Of a stretch of 5,406 nt of DNA, positions 1-5,406 are shown in pieces. The notes below the pieces were generated by a model. It was not told the origin of the DNA. It saw nothing but the letters and a program-made list of their open reading frames with translations, and searched no databases. Each line of letters opens with the position of its first letter. The first letter of the stretch is position 1. The position numbers and the translations under genes are program-made. The stretch comes from an uncultured Ruminococcus sp. (GTDB lineage: Bacteria; Bacillota; Clostridia; Oscillospirales; Ruminococcaceae), in NCBI GenBank assembly GCA_947177375.1, contig CAMWUF010000095.1, positions 1 to 5,406 of the forward strand, written 5' to 3'.

Positions 1-35
1 AAAATAAAATGCTGATTTTAGCGAAAATTAATAAA

Positions 36-674
36 TTAAGAAATATATTTTCTGACACTAAGCGGAATTTGCAACTTATCTGCAATTTTCTGTGCTTTTG
101 CAATTTCAGATTCAGAAATCACATCAACAACAGTAAAACAAGTATCTACGCCTTGATGTTTACAGGTTTCAGCAAAATGCAACATTGTTGCAAAAGCATT
201 TTCTGGAGAATTTTTAGGGTTAGTCACTTGCTGATAAATTTCAGAACAACCTGCATTTAAACTAACAGAAACTTTATCAAATACAGCAGAAATTTTCGTT
301 GCTGAATCTGAATTATCTGCAAGTGCTTCTTTTGGATTATAAATATCAGCTAAGCCGTTTGTATTTAATCTCAAGCAAATATCAGGATAATTATTTTTTA
401 AATAACTGGCTAATTCACAAGCAAATTTTAATCTCATGAGAGGCTCACCATAGCCACAGAATACAAGTTCCTGATATTTTGTTAAATCACGTTTTTTTAA
501 ATCTTCCTGCATTTCAAGCATAGTTGGTTCATGTTCTAACCAGAGCGAATCAGAACCATAAGCACCATCGTCATTTTTGCGAATACAGAACACACAGCGA
601 CAAGGGCATTGATTGGTAATATTTAAATATAAATTATTCCCGACTTCATAACTAAGTGTCATTGATTTTTGCAT
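36..674 (-). CDS. Radical SAM protein, TatD-associated type
   Basis: This 212-residue protein has the radical SAM cluster motif CPCRCVFC, giving Cx3Cx2C ligands C23, C27 and C30 for a 4Fe-4S cluster that cleaves S-adenosylmethionine. Further barrel motifs are visible: FCGYGEP (72-78, the GGE-like SAM-binding segment), LRLNTNG (101-107) and VSVSLNA (135-141). The short length, TNQCPCRCVFCIR and GYGEPL fit the TatD family-associated radical SAM group, whose substrate is unknown and which is often encoded beside a TatD nuclease. No tatD lies in the window; it could be just downstream, beyond position 1. There is no SPASM or other C-terminal cluster domain. I chose the ATG at 674 because AGGAG lies 9 bases upstream, while the in-frame ATG at 683 directly abuts that AGGAG. 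It follows rlmH by 28 bases and is probably in the same operon. Confidence 0.9.
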   Translation of the reverse strand: MQKSMTLSYEVGNNLYLNITNQCPCRCVFCIRKNDDGAYGSDSLWLEHEPTMLEMQEDLKKRDLTKYQELVFCGYGEPLMRLKFACELASYLKNNYPDICLRLNTNGLADIYNPKEALADNSDSATKISAVFDKVSVSLNAGCSEIYQQVTNPKNSPENAFATMLHFAETCKHQGVDTCFTVVDVISESEIAKAQKIADKLQIPLSVRKYIS

Positions 675-683
675 AAAAATCAT

Positions 684-688
684 CTCCT
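684..688 (-). promoter_or_regulatory. Ribosome binding site of the radical SAM gene
   Basis: Minus-strand AGGAG ends directly against an in-frame ATG (683-681) and lies 9 bases before the next in-frame ATG (674-672). The spacing makes 674 the likely start and 683 an unlikely one. Confidence 0.75.
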
Positions 689-702
689 AAAAAATATTAA
701 AA

Positions 703-1176
703 TTATTTATGATAACCTGTATGATTGGCAATCTGGTACGCTCTATAAATTTGTTCCATGAGCATAACAGAAGCCAATGCATGCGGAAACGTCATACTAG
801 ACATAGAAAGCTTTTGAAATGCTAATTTTTTAATCGCATCATGCAAGCCAAAAGAACTGCCAATGACAAATGTCACAGCACTAGACCGCATTGGCAAATC
901 CTGCGTGAAGAACTTAGCAAAATCATCACTGGAAAATTGCTTACCCTCAATACAAAGAGCAATTAATATGCCTTTGATATATTTCTGAATCAAATCAGCT
1001 TCTTGTGCAAGGGCTTTTTGGATTTCTTTTTCAGAAGGCTTGTCAGAAATTTTAACAGCTGGAAGTTGTGTAAATTGAAATTTACAAAAAGGGGTTAAGC
1101 GTTTTGTATAAACTTCCTGAGCTGAAATTAAATGTGGTTCTTTTTGTTTACCGACACTGAGTAATTGCACGAACAT
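703..1176 (-). CDS. rlmH: 23S rRNA (pseudouridine1915-N3)-methyltransferase (RlmH)
   Basis: RlmH is a small SPOUT-class methyltransferase that uses S-adenosylmethionine to methylate pseudouridine 1915 in helix 69 of 23S rRNA on assembled ribosomes. The 157-residue length matches the family (about 155-160). The sequence shows LSVGK near the start, a YTKRL segment (23-27), IEGKQFSSDDFA (76-87), the SAM-binding knot FVIGSSFG (103-110), MTFPHALAS (128-136), EQIYRAY (141-147) and the terminal YHK. Two positions look unusual. The knot loop reads GSSFG where GGxxG is usual, and FPHALAS has Ser136 where the family normally has Arg. The start is firm: AAGGTGAT lies about 5 bases before the ATG at 1176. 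It starts 29 bases after hsdS, and the radical SAM gene follows 28 bases after its stop. Confidence 0.95.
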   Translation of the reverse strand: MFVQLLSVGKQKEPHLISAQEVYTKRLTPFCKFQFTQLPAVKISDKPSEKEIQKALAQEADLIQKYIKGILIALCIEGKQFSSDDFAKFFTQDLPMRSSAVTFVIGSSFGLHDAIKKLAFQKLSMSSMTFPHALASVMLMEQIYRAYQIANHTGYHK

Positions 1177-1180
1177 AAAA

Positions 1181-1190
1181 CATCACCTTT
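1181..1190 (-). promoter_or_regulatory. Ribosome binding site of rlmH
   Basis: Minus-strand AAAGGTGATG ends 4 bases before the ATG at 1176 and contains AAGGTGAT, a long match to the anti-Shine-Dalgarno end of 16S rRNA. It is the strongest such site on this stretch and lies within the 29-base hsdS-rlmH gap, so rlmH should be translated independently of hsdS. Confidence 0.8.
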
Positions 1191-1205
1191 TCTAAAAATT
1201 AATTT

Positions 1206-2390
1206 TTAAATCTTAATTTTTGATACATCTATTTCTCCGTTCATTAGCTTGGGCAGAAGTGAATCACGAATAGTGGAAAGATATTGATTTTCTATACGAT
1301 TATGAATAATCATATCATAAATTGGTTTTAGTAAGTTATGTATTTTTTGATAATCATATGTATTTGGGATAAAAATAACAGATTTTTTTAATTCTTCTCT
1401 TTTGATATGTCCCATAGTTGTTGCCATATCTTTTGCAATGTTTATAAAATTGTCAAGATGATATTTTGTCCAAGAATAATAAAACCATTTGTCATATTTT
1501 TTTGATGTTACCTTAAATAAATGCTGATTTAATCCACATTTACCGCCACACCAGAAATCCACTAACAAACTTCCAGACCAAGAAAAAATCACATCACCAT
1601 TTTGTATGATGTATTCTGACTTAATATTGACAGAGCATAACTCACTATTTGCATCACAAATGCCTTGTCTTAATTCTCTAATTTTTAAAACAGGCAAAGC
1701 AATTTCATTATTTTTAGGTCTGTATTTTTGCATTGCAAGACCATTCAAGTAATCAGCAATATCAAGTAAATTTCCTTTTTTCCAATCATCGGGCATGACT
1801 CCACCAAACGGCTCAAAATCAACAAACCACGATTTAAAAATAGCCTGTGCTTGTTGTTCTAAATTTTGATTGATTTTATCATTTAATGCTATTTTTTCAT
1901 CAAGAAATCTAAGCAGAGAACCTATTTTACATTGTGTTTCTAAATCGGGAATATTTATTTTAAGATTTTTTAATACATCAATTTGAACACGTTGTCTACC
2001 TGAAGAACCAACCATTGATTTAATAGCAGGTTCTCTTACAATAGAACTACAAATTAAGTAATATATAAAATCATCATTACTAATATTTTCAATTGCTCTG
2101 AAAACAATATATTCTGTAGAACCAAAACCTATTTCATTATCTTCTAAAATATTTACTTTAGCAGTTTTTCCATTTTCAAGACAAGGTGTAATTCTTGCCA
2201 TTATTGTATCGTTATTTCTAAATTTAGTACCACCATTAAATTCTGAAAACTCAAATGTTATAATATCACGACAAAATGGTTTTAACATATCCATAGTTAT
2301 TTTTTTTGCAAGAGTACCTTTTTTTAAAGTTTCTTTTGGGTTAAAAATAACAATATCTTGTAATTGGCAAATTTTCCAGTTAGATTCCAT
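1206..2390 (-). CDS. hsdS: Type I restriction-modification specificity subunit (HsdS), solitary
   Basis: HsdS is the DNA-recognition subunit of type I restriction-modification enzymes. It works only in complex with HsdM (methylase) and optionally HsdR. The 394-residue protein appears full length, with two target recognition domains. TRD1 (about 1-147) contains FRNNDTIMARITPCLENGKT (57-76). A central conserved helical region (about 147-195) ends in WFVDFEPF. TRD2 (about 196-345) contains FSWSGSL and FWCGGKCGLNQHLF (279-292). The distal conserved helix (346-394) contains LLPKLMNGEIDVSKI. Residues 152-185 and 346-379 are visibly related half-repeats, as expected for the pseudo-symmetric fold. 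The ATG at 2390 has GGAAG 7 bases upstream; the frame is open to 2453 but that would overlap the hydrolase. No hsdM or hsdR lies in the window. The gene is markedly AT-rich and is wedged between housekeeping genes, which suggests transfer. Confidence 0.95.
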   Translation of the reverse strand: MESNWKICQLQDIVIFNPKETLKKGTLAKKITMDMLKPFCRDIITFEFSEFNGGTKFRNNDTIMARITPCLENGKTAKVNILEDNEIGFGSTEYIVFRAIENISNDDFIYYLICSSIVREPAIKSMVGSSGRQRVQIDVLKNLKINIPDLETQCKIGSLLRFLDEKIALNDKINQNLEQQAQAIFKSWFVDFEPFGGVMPDDWKKGNLLDIADYLNGLAMQKYRPKNNEIALPVLKIRELRQGICDANSELCSVNIKSEYIIQNGDVIFSWSGSLLVDFWCGGKCGLNQHLFKVTSKKYDKWFYYSWTKYHLDNFINIAKDMATTMGHIKREELKKSVIFIPNTYDYQKIHNLLKPIYDMIIHNRIENQYLSTIRDSLLPKLMNGEIDVSKIKI

Positions 2391-2397
2391 AAATAAT

Positions 2398-2402
2398 CTT
2401 CC
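2398..2402 (-). promoter_or_regulatory. Ribosome binding site of hsdS
   Basis: Minus-strand GGAAG lies 7 bases before the ATG at 2390 and just after the hydrolase stop codon (2409-2407). It gives hsdS its own translation start and supports 2390 over an upstream start at 2453. Confidence 0.75.
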
Positions 2403-2406
2403 AAAT

Positions 2407-3198
2407 TTAAAAAATAACAGCTCCGCCCATTGTTTCAACAGGAGCAATCCCAAGTAAATAATCTATATCTGGTATAAATTCATGCAAAGCACTTGTGACT
2501 GTCGAAACAGCTAATTCTGGTGTATTATTATTTTGACTAAGATGCCCTAATAATAATCTGGTTGTACCAGAATGAATTAAATAATTTGCAAATTCTGCAC
2601 TATCCTGATTGGATAAATGTCCATATTGAGAAGTAATTCTTTGTTTTAAATCAAAAGAATATGTCCCTTGCCAAAGCATATCGGGGTCATAATTTGCCTC
2701 TAGCAAAACCATATCACAGCCATGAAGTGCCTGCTTGACTTCAGGCGTAACAATACCTAAATCTGTACAAACCGCACAATATTTATCATCACTTGTATGT
2801 ATCTGATAGCCACAACTGCCTTTTGCATCATGCATAGTAGGAAAAGCTTTTATTTCACAATCACCAGAATAAATTATTTTTGAATCTGTAGAAACAGAAA
2901 TCATTTCTGTATGTTCTGATAAATACCCTTGATGCATTAGAAATTCCAAAGTGATTTCAGAACCATAAACAGGAACAGAAAGCTTGCTGACAAGTGTTTT
3001 CAGCCCTTTGATATGGTCACTATGTGTATGTGTAATAAAAATACCTTGTATACATGTTGGTTTTAAATCATTACAAGATAACGCATCAAAAATTTTTTTA
3101 CAGCTTGCACCAGCGTCTATTAAAATACCAGAATTTTTCGTGCCAATATAAGAAGCATTGGCTTTACTGGAGCTAAACAAAGGATAAAATTTAGCCAT
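2407..3198 (-). CDS. MBL-fold metallo-hydrolase, YycJ/WalJ-like
   Basis: This is a cytoplasmic metallo-beta-lactamase-fold hydrolase of 263 residues. It carries the metal-binding motif HTHSDH (57-62), a third histidine in MHDAKG (H123), the bridging aspartate D146 in CTDLG, and GHLS twice (H194 and H219, the second in GHLSQNNN). These features and LEANYD (166-171) match the YycJ/WalJ group, related to phosphodiesterases and nucleases. In Bacilli that gene sits with walRK and has been linked to cell wall and DNA replication control; its substrate is not settled. The N-terminal segment, usually close to FSGSSGN, reads FSSSKAN here. I chose the ATG at 3198 because MAKFYPLF aligns with the family start. 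In-frame ATG 3207 and GTG 3210 are also possible, and none has a strong ribosome binding site. It is the first gene after the terminator-like hairpin and has no clear promoter of its own in the 84-base gap. Confidence 0.92.
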   Translation of the reverse strand: MAKFYPLFSSSKANASYIGTKNSGILIDAGASCKKIFDALSCNDLKPTCIQGIFITHTHSDHIKGLKTLVSKLSVPVYGSEITLEFLMHQGYLSEHTEMISVSTDSKIIYSGDCEIKAFPTMHDAKGSCGYQIHTSDDKYCAVCTDLGIVTPEVKQALHGCDMVLLEANYDPDMLWQGTYSFDLKQRITSQYGHLSNQDSAEFANYLIHSGTTRLLLGHLSQNNNTPELAVSTVTSALHEFIPDIDYLLGIAPVETMGGAVIF

Positions 3199-3231
3199 TC
3201 TAAACATCACATCCAGTTATTAAAAAATAAT

Positions 3232-3269
3232 AAAAAAATTCGTGGCAGTACAGAAAAAACTGCACTGCC
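3232..3269 (-). terminator. Intrinsic terminator-like hairpin after murA
   Basis: Read on the minus strand, GGCAGTGCAG (3269-3260) pairs with CTGTACTGCC (3253-3244) across a six-T loop, giving a 10-bp stem with a single G-U wobble. It is followed by ACGAA and then seven Ts (3238-3232), with more T-rich sequence beyond. On the plus strand the same position would be an A-C mismatch, which fits function in minus-strand RNA. It begins 13 bases after the murA stop codon. The five-base spacer before the U-run is longer than ideal, so termination may be partial. It probably ends the isomerase-murA transcript. Confidence 0.72.
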
Positions 3270-3282
3270 TGAAGTGAGGATA

Positions 3283-4587
3283 TTATATTTTCACAATATC
3301 CGCACCAATTCCACGGAGTTTCTTGGCAATATCTGCATAACCACGTTCAATATGCTGAATTTCAGTAATTTCTGTACAACCGTTTGCCATAAGTCCAGCA
3401 ATAATCATTGCCGCACCTGCTCTTAAATCACAGGCATTTACACAAGCACCTGTTAATAAATCACCACCACGAACAACTGCTCCATTTTGTGTAATATTAA
3501 TTTCCGCACCCATTTTGCGGAGTTCATGCACATAACGGAATCTGTCTTCCCAGACATTTTCCATGATACTGCTTTCACCATTTGCAATTGTTAAGAGTGT
3601 TGCCATTTGCGGTTGCATATCTGTTGGAAAACCAGGATAAGGTTCTGTTTTAATATTTGTCGGGCAAAATATTTTTTTATTTTCTACAGACACTCGTATT
3701 GCGTCCATATTATCTAATTCTTCTACATTTACGCCACAATCAATTAATTTCGCAGTAATTGCTTCTAAATGCTTCGGAATCACGCCTTTAATAATCACAT
3801 CACCTTTTGTTGCAGCAGCGGCAACCATAAAAGTACCAGCTTCAATCTGGTCAGGAACAACAGAATAGCGATAATCCACAGTAGAACCTTCACCAGCATT
3901 GCCAGCTAATTTTTTAACACCTTCAATTTTAATTACATCTGTACCAGCACCCTTGATATTTGCACCCATATAATTCAGAAAATTAGCTAAATCGACGACA
4001 TGCGGTTCTTTTGCCGCATTTTCAATAATAGTAATCCCTGGAGCTTTGACAGCGGCTAAAATTGCATTCATCGTTGCACCGACAGAAACAACGTCCATGC
4101 TGATATTACCGCCTCTAAGAGATTCCGCATGCAGTTCTACAATATCAGACTGCTGGTCTTCAATTAATTGCTTTGCACCTAAAATTTCAAATGCTTTTAA
4201 ATGCTGGTCAATCGGTCTTGCTCCAAGAGAACACCCTCCAGGCATAGCAGCTCTTGCATTGCCACATCTTCCAAGTAAAGCACCCAAAAAATAATAAGAC
4301 GCCCGCATTTTTTTTGCTTCTTTGTACGGAACATAAAAATCAGAAACATTCCGACAAGAAATCCAATAAGTATCACCCTGTTGATTCAAAGGCTTTACTT
4401 CTGCACCAAGACCTTTTAGAATTTTCAGACAAATTTCCACATCGCTAATATCTGGCACATTTTCAATAATACAAGGAACATCCAGTAACAGTGTTGCAGG
4501 AAGAATAGCCACTGCGGAATTTTTCGCACCGCTAACCAAGATTTCTCCTTTCAGCGGATGTCCGCCGTTGATTACAAACTTCTCCAC
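3283..4587 (-). CDS. murA: UDP-N-acetylglucosamine 1-carboxyvinyltransferase (MurA)
   Basis: MurA transfers enolpyruvate from phosphoenolpyruvate to UDP-GlcNAc, the first committed cytoplasmic step of peptidoglycan synthesis and the target of fosfomycin. The 434-residue length is normal for the family. K22 and N23 (SGAKNS) fall at the same numbers as in E. coli. The catalytic cysteine is C119 in PGGCSLGARP; a cysteine here, not aspartate, predicts a fosfomycin-sensitive form. PGFPTDMQPQ (318-327, D323) and DLRAGAA (387-393, R389) are the other active-site segments. I chose the GTG at 4587 because an AGGAG lies 8 bases upstream and MEKFVINGG is the usual N-terminus. The frame stays open to 4680, but that longer form would overlap the isomerase gene and lacks family similarity. 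Many Firmicutes carry two MurA paralogues, and I cannot say which this is. A terminator-like hairpin follows the stop. Confidence 0.97.
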   Translation of the reverse strand: MEKFVINGGHPLKGEILVSGAKNSAVAILPATLLLDVPCIIENVPDISDVEICLKILKGLGAEVKPLNQQGDTYWISCRNVSDFYVPYKEAKKMRASYYFLGALLGRCGNARAAMPGGCSLGARPIDQHLKAFEILGAKQLIEDQQSDIVELHAESLRGGNISMDVVSVGATMNAILAAVKAPGITIIENAAKEPHVVDLANFLNYMGANIKGAGTDVIKIEGVKKLAGNAGEGSTVDYRYSVVPDQIEAGTFMVAAAATKGDVIIKGVIPKHLEAITAKLIDCGVNVEELDNMDAIRVSVENKKIFCPTNIKTEPYPGFPTDMQPQMATLLTIANGESSIMENVWEDRFRYVHELRKMGAEINITQNGAVVRGGDLLTGACVNACDLRAGAAMIIAGLMANGCTEITEIQHIERGYADIAKKLRGIGADIVKI

Positions 4588-4595
4588 GTTCTTCT

Positions 4596-4600
4596 CTCCT
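4596..4600 (-). promoter_or_regulatory. Ribosome binding site of murA
   Basis: On the minus strand AGGAG, within a longer purine run (AGAGGAGAGAAG), lies 8 bases upstream of the GTG at 4587. It decides the murA start in favour of this GTG over upstream in-frame ATG codons at 4644 and 4680, which lie inside the isomerase gene. Confidence 0.85.
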
Positions 4601-4618
4601 CTAACATGTGCTATATTT

Positions 4619-5374
4619 TTATTGCACACCTGATTCCAATCCATATTCCGCTGGATACCAGCGAATCTGACTGCCATCATAATATTCTACACTCACACTT
4701 TCCATATACACAGCTTTTTTTGGTTTATCACTCGCATTTGTTTCAAGTTTTGAAATTTCATAGACAATATCTAAACCATCTATGACCTGCCCAAAAATCG
4801 TATAATTACCATCTAACCAAGGTGTACCACCATATTGTGTATATAATTTTTTTGCCTCTTTCGTAAAATATAACGCATTATTTTCTGTCCAGTCGTCTAA
4901 CATAGCATCTGTAACAGGCATACCAGTGACAATATAAAACTGACTGCCATCTGTAGAAATATCACCACTATTGGCATAAGCCACTGCACCTGGCACATGA
5001 ATTAACTGTTCAGAAACACCGCCGTTAAAATAACCGCCCCAACAACTTTCGCCACCAGTCGTGTCGCCATTCGGGTCACCGCCTTGAATCATAAAATTTT
5101 CAATGACTCTATGAAAAATTAATTCATCATAATAACCTTGTTTGGCAAGTGTGGTAAAATTTTCACACGCTTTTGGAAGCAAATCTGAAAATAGCTTAAT
5201 TTTAATATTGCCATAATCTTTGACATGAATGCAGACAATTTCTTCACCCTCTTGGGGAGCAGTATAATTCAGAACAGGCAATTCTTGAATTTCAATATAT
5301 TTTCTGCCACAGCCCACACATGCTGTGCAGAACAAAACAAGACTAATACCTGTTGCCAGAATCCTGTGTTTCAT
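4619..5374 (-). CDS. Cyclophilin-type peptidyl-prolyl cis-trans isomerase, exported, probable lipoprotein
   Basis: This 251-residue protein should catalyse cis-trans isomerisation of prolyl bonds outside the cytoplasmic membrane. Residues 1-22 form a basic start (MKHR), a hydrophobic stretch and a cysteine cluster (CTACVGC, residues 16-22), which looks like a lipoprotein signal, although neither C19 nor C22 has the usual Leu at -3. The cyclophilin domain spans about 45-232. It shows FHRVIENFMIQGGDP (87-101), whose R89, F94, M95 and Q97 match human CypA R55, F60, M61 and Q63, then GSQFYIVT (143-150) and WLDGNYTIFG (186-195). The CypA His126 position is Tyr191. An insert of about 30 residues (about 152-184) separates the last two motifs. 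The ATG at 5374 has only a weak upstream GGAAAGAAG, 11 bases away. murA starts 31 bases downstream, so the two genes are probably cotranscribed. The family call is firm; lipidation is inferred. Confidence 0.93.
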   Translation of the reverse strand: MKHRILATGISLVLFCTACVGCGRKYIEIQELPVLNYTAPQEGEEIVCIHVKDYGNIKIKLFSDLLPKACENFTTLAKQGYYDELIFHRVIENFMIQGGDPNGDTTGGESCWGGYFNGGVSEQLIHVPGAVAYANSGDISTDGSQFYIVTGMPVTDAMLDDWTENNALYFTKEAKKLYTQYGGTPWLDGNYTIFGQVIDGLDIVYEISKLETNASDKPKKAVYMESVSVEYYDGSQIRWYPAEYGLESGVQ

Positions 5375-5406
5375 AATTCATAATTCTTCTTTCCAAACTA
5401 ATATAC

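Noticed and set aside
1..35. Possible terminator after the radical SAM gene (AAAATGCTGATTTT)
   Set aside because: The stem would be five A-T pairs only and the U-run is broken. It is too weak to call, and the window ends here.
9..260. Open frame of 83 codons on the plus strand
   Set aside because: It lies antisense inside the radical SAM gene, has no ribosome binding site or family resemblance, and is best seen as a shadow of the minus-strand gene.
700..730. TATCATAAAT at the 3' end of rlmH, resembling the staphylococcal SCC attachment site in orfX
   Set aside because: The match encodes the conserved YHK terminus of RlmH. The radical SAM gene follows 28 bases later, there is no second att copy or ccr recombinase, and hsdS is on the 5' side of rlmH, so this is not an SCC-type insertion.
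1193..1208. 16-base perfect palindrome TAAAAATTAATTTTTA overlapping the hsdS stop
   Set aside because: It is made only of A and T in a very AT-rich gap and has no loop, so it would not form a stable hairpin. Chance is a sufficient explanation.
1206..2390. Phase-variable, invertible hsdS locus
   Set aside because: Such loci need a second or partial hsdS copy with inverted repeats and usually a nearby recombinase. None of these is present in the window.
4046..4448. Plus-strand open frames of 82 and 64 codons inside murA
   Set aside because: They are antisense to a clearly conserved coding sequence and show low-complexity translations without recognisable domains.
4588..4680. 31-residue N-terminal extension of MurA
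   Set aside because: It overlaps the isomerase gene and has no family similarity, and the GTG at 4587 has a well-spaced AGGAG.
5375..5406. Promoter for the isomerase gene (TATATT near 5400)
   Set aside because: Any -35 element would be beyond the window edge, and a lone AT-rich hexamer is expected by chance here.

Overview
The window is a compact, AT-rich stretch of bacterial chromosome in which all six recognisable genes lie on the minus strand, so transcription runs from high to low coordinates. The gene content and order (cyclophilin, murA, YycJ-like metallo-hydrolase, rlmH, TatD-associated radical SAM protein), the strong AGGAG-type ribosome binding sites and the low GC suggest a Firmicute of the class Clostridia. 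A Ruminococcus-like (Oscillospirales) gut or rumen organism is my best guess, inferred from protein flavour and gene order, not from a marker gene search.

Layout in transcription order: an exported peptidyl-prolyl isomerase (5374-4619); murA for peptidoglycan precursor synthesis, starting at a GTG at 4587; a hairpin plus U-run that looks like an intrinsic terminator (3269-3232); a YycJ/WalJ-like MBL-fold hydrolase (3198-2407); a complete but solitary type I restriction specificity subunit, hsdS (2390-1206); rlmH, the 23S rRNA pseudouridine-1915 methyltransferase (1176-703); and a radical SAM protein (674-36). Gaps are 16 to 84 bases and none exceeds 300 bases, so there is no unexplained long non-coding stretch.

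Five of the six genes are housekeeping or conserved-core types linked to the cell envelope and the ribosome. The exception is hsdS, which has no hsdM or hsdR beside it, sits 16 bases after the hydrolase and 29 bases before rlmH, and is visibly more AT-rich than murA. It looks like an acquired gene that now rides in a housekeeping operon. It may supply an alternative DNA target specificity to a type I methylase or restriction enzyme encoded elsewhere. This is the most interesting item in the window; I do not see evidence of an entirely new system.
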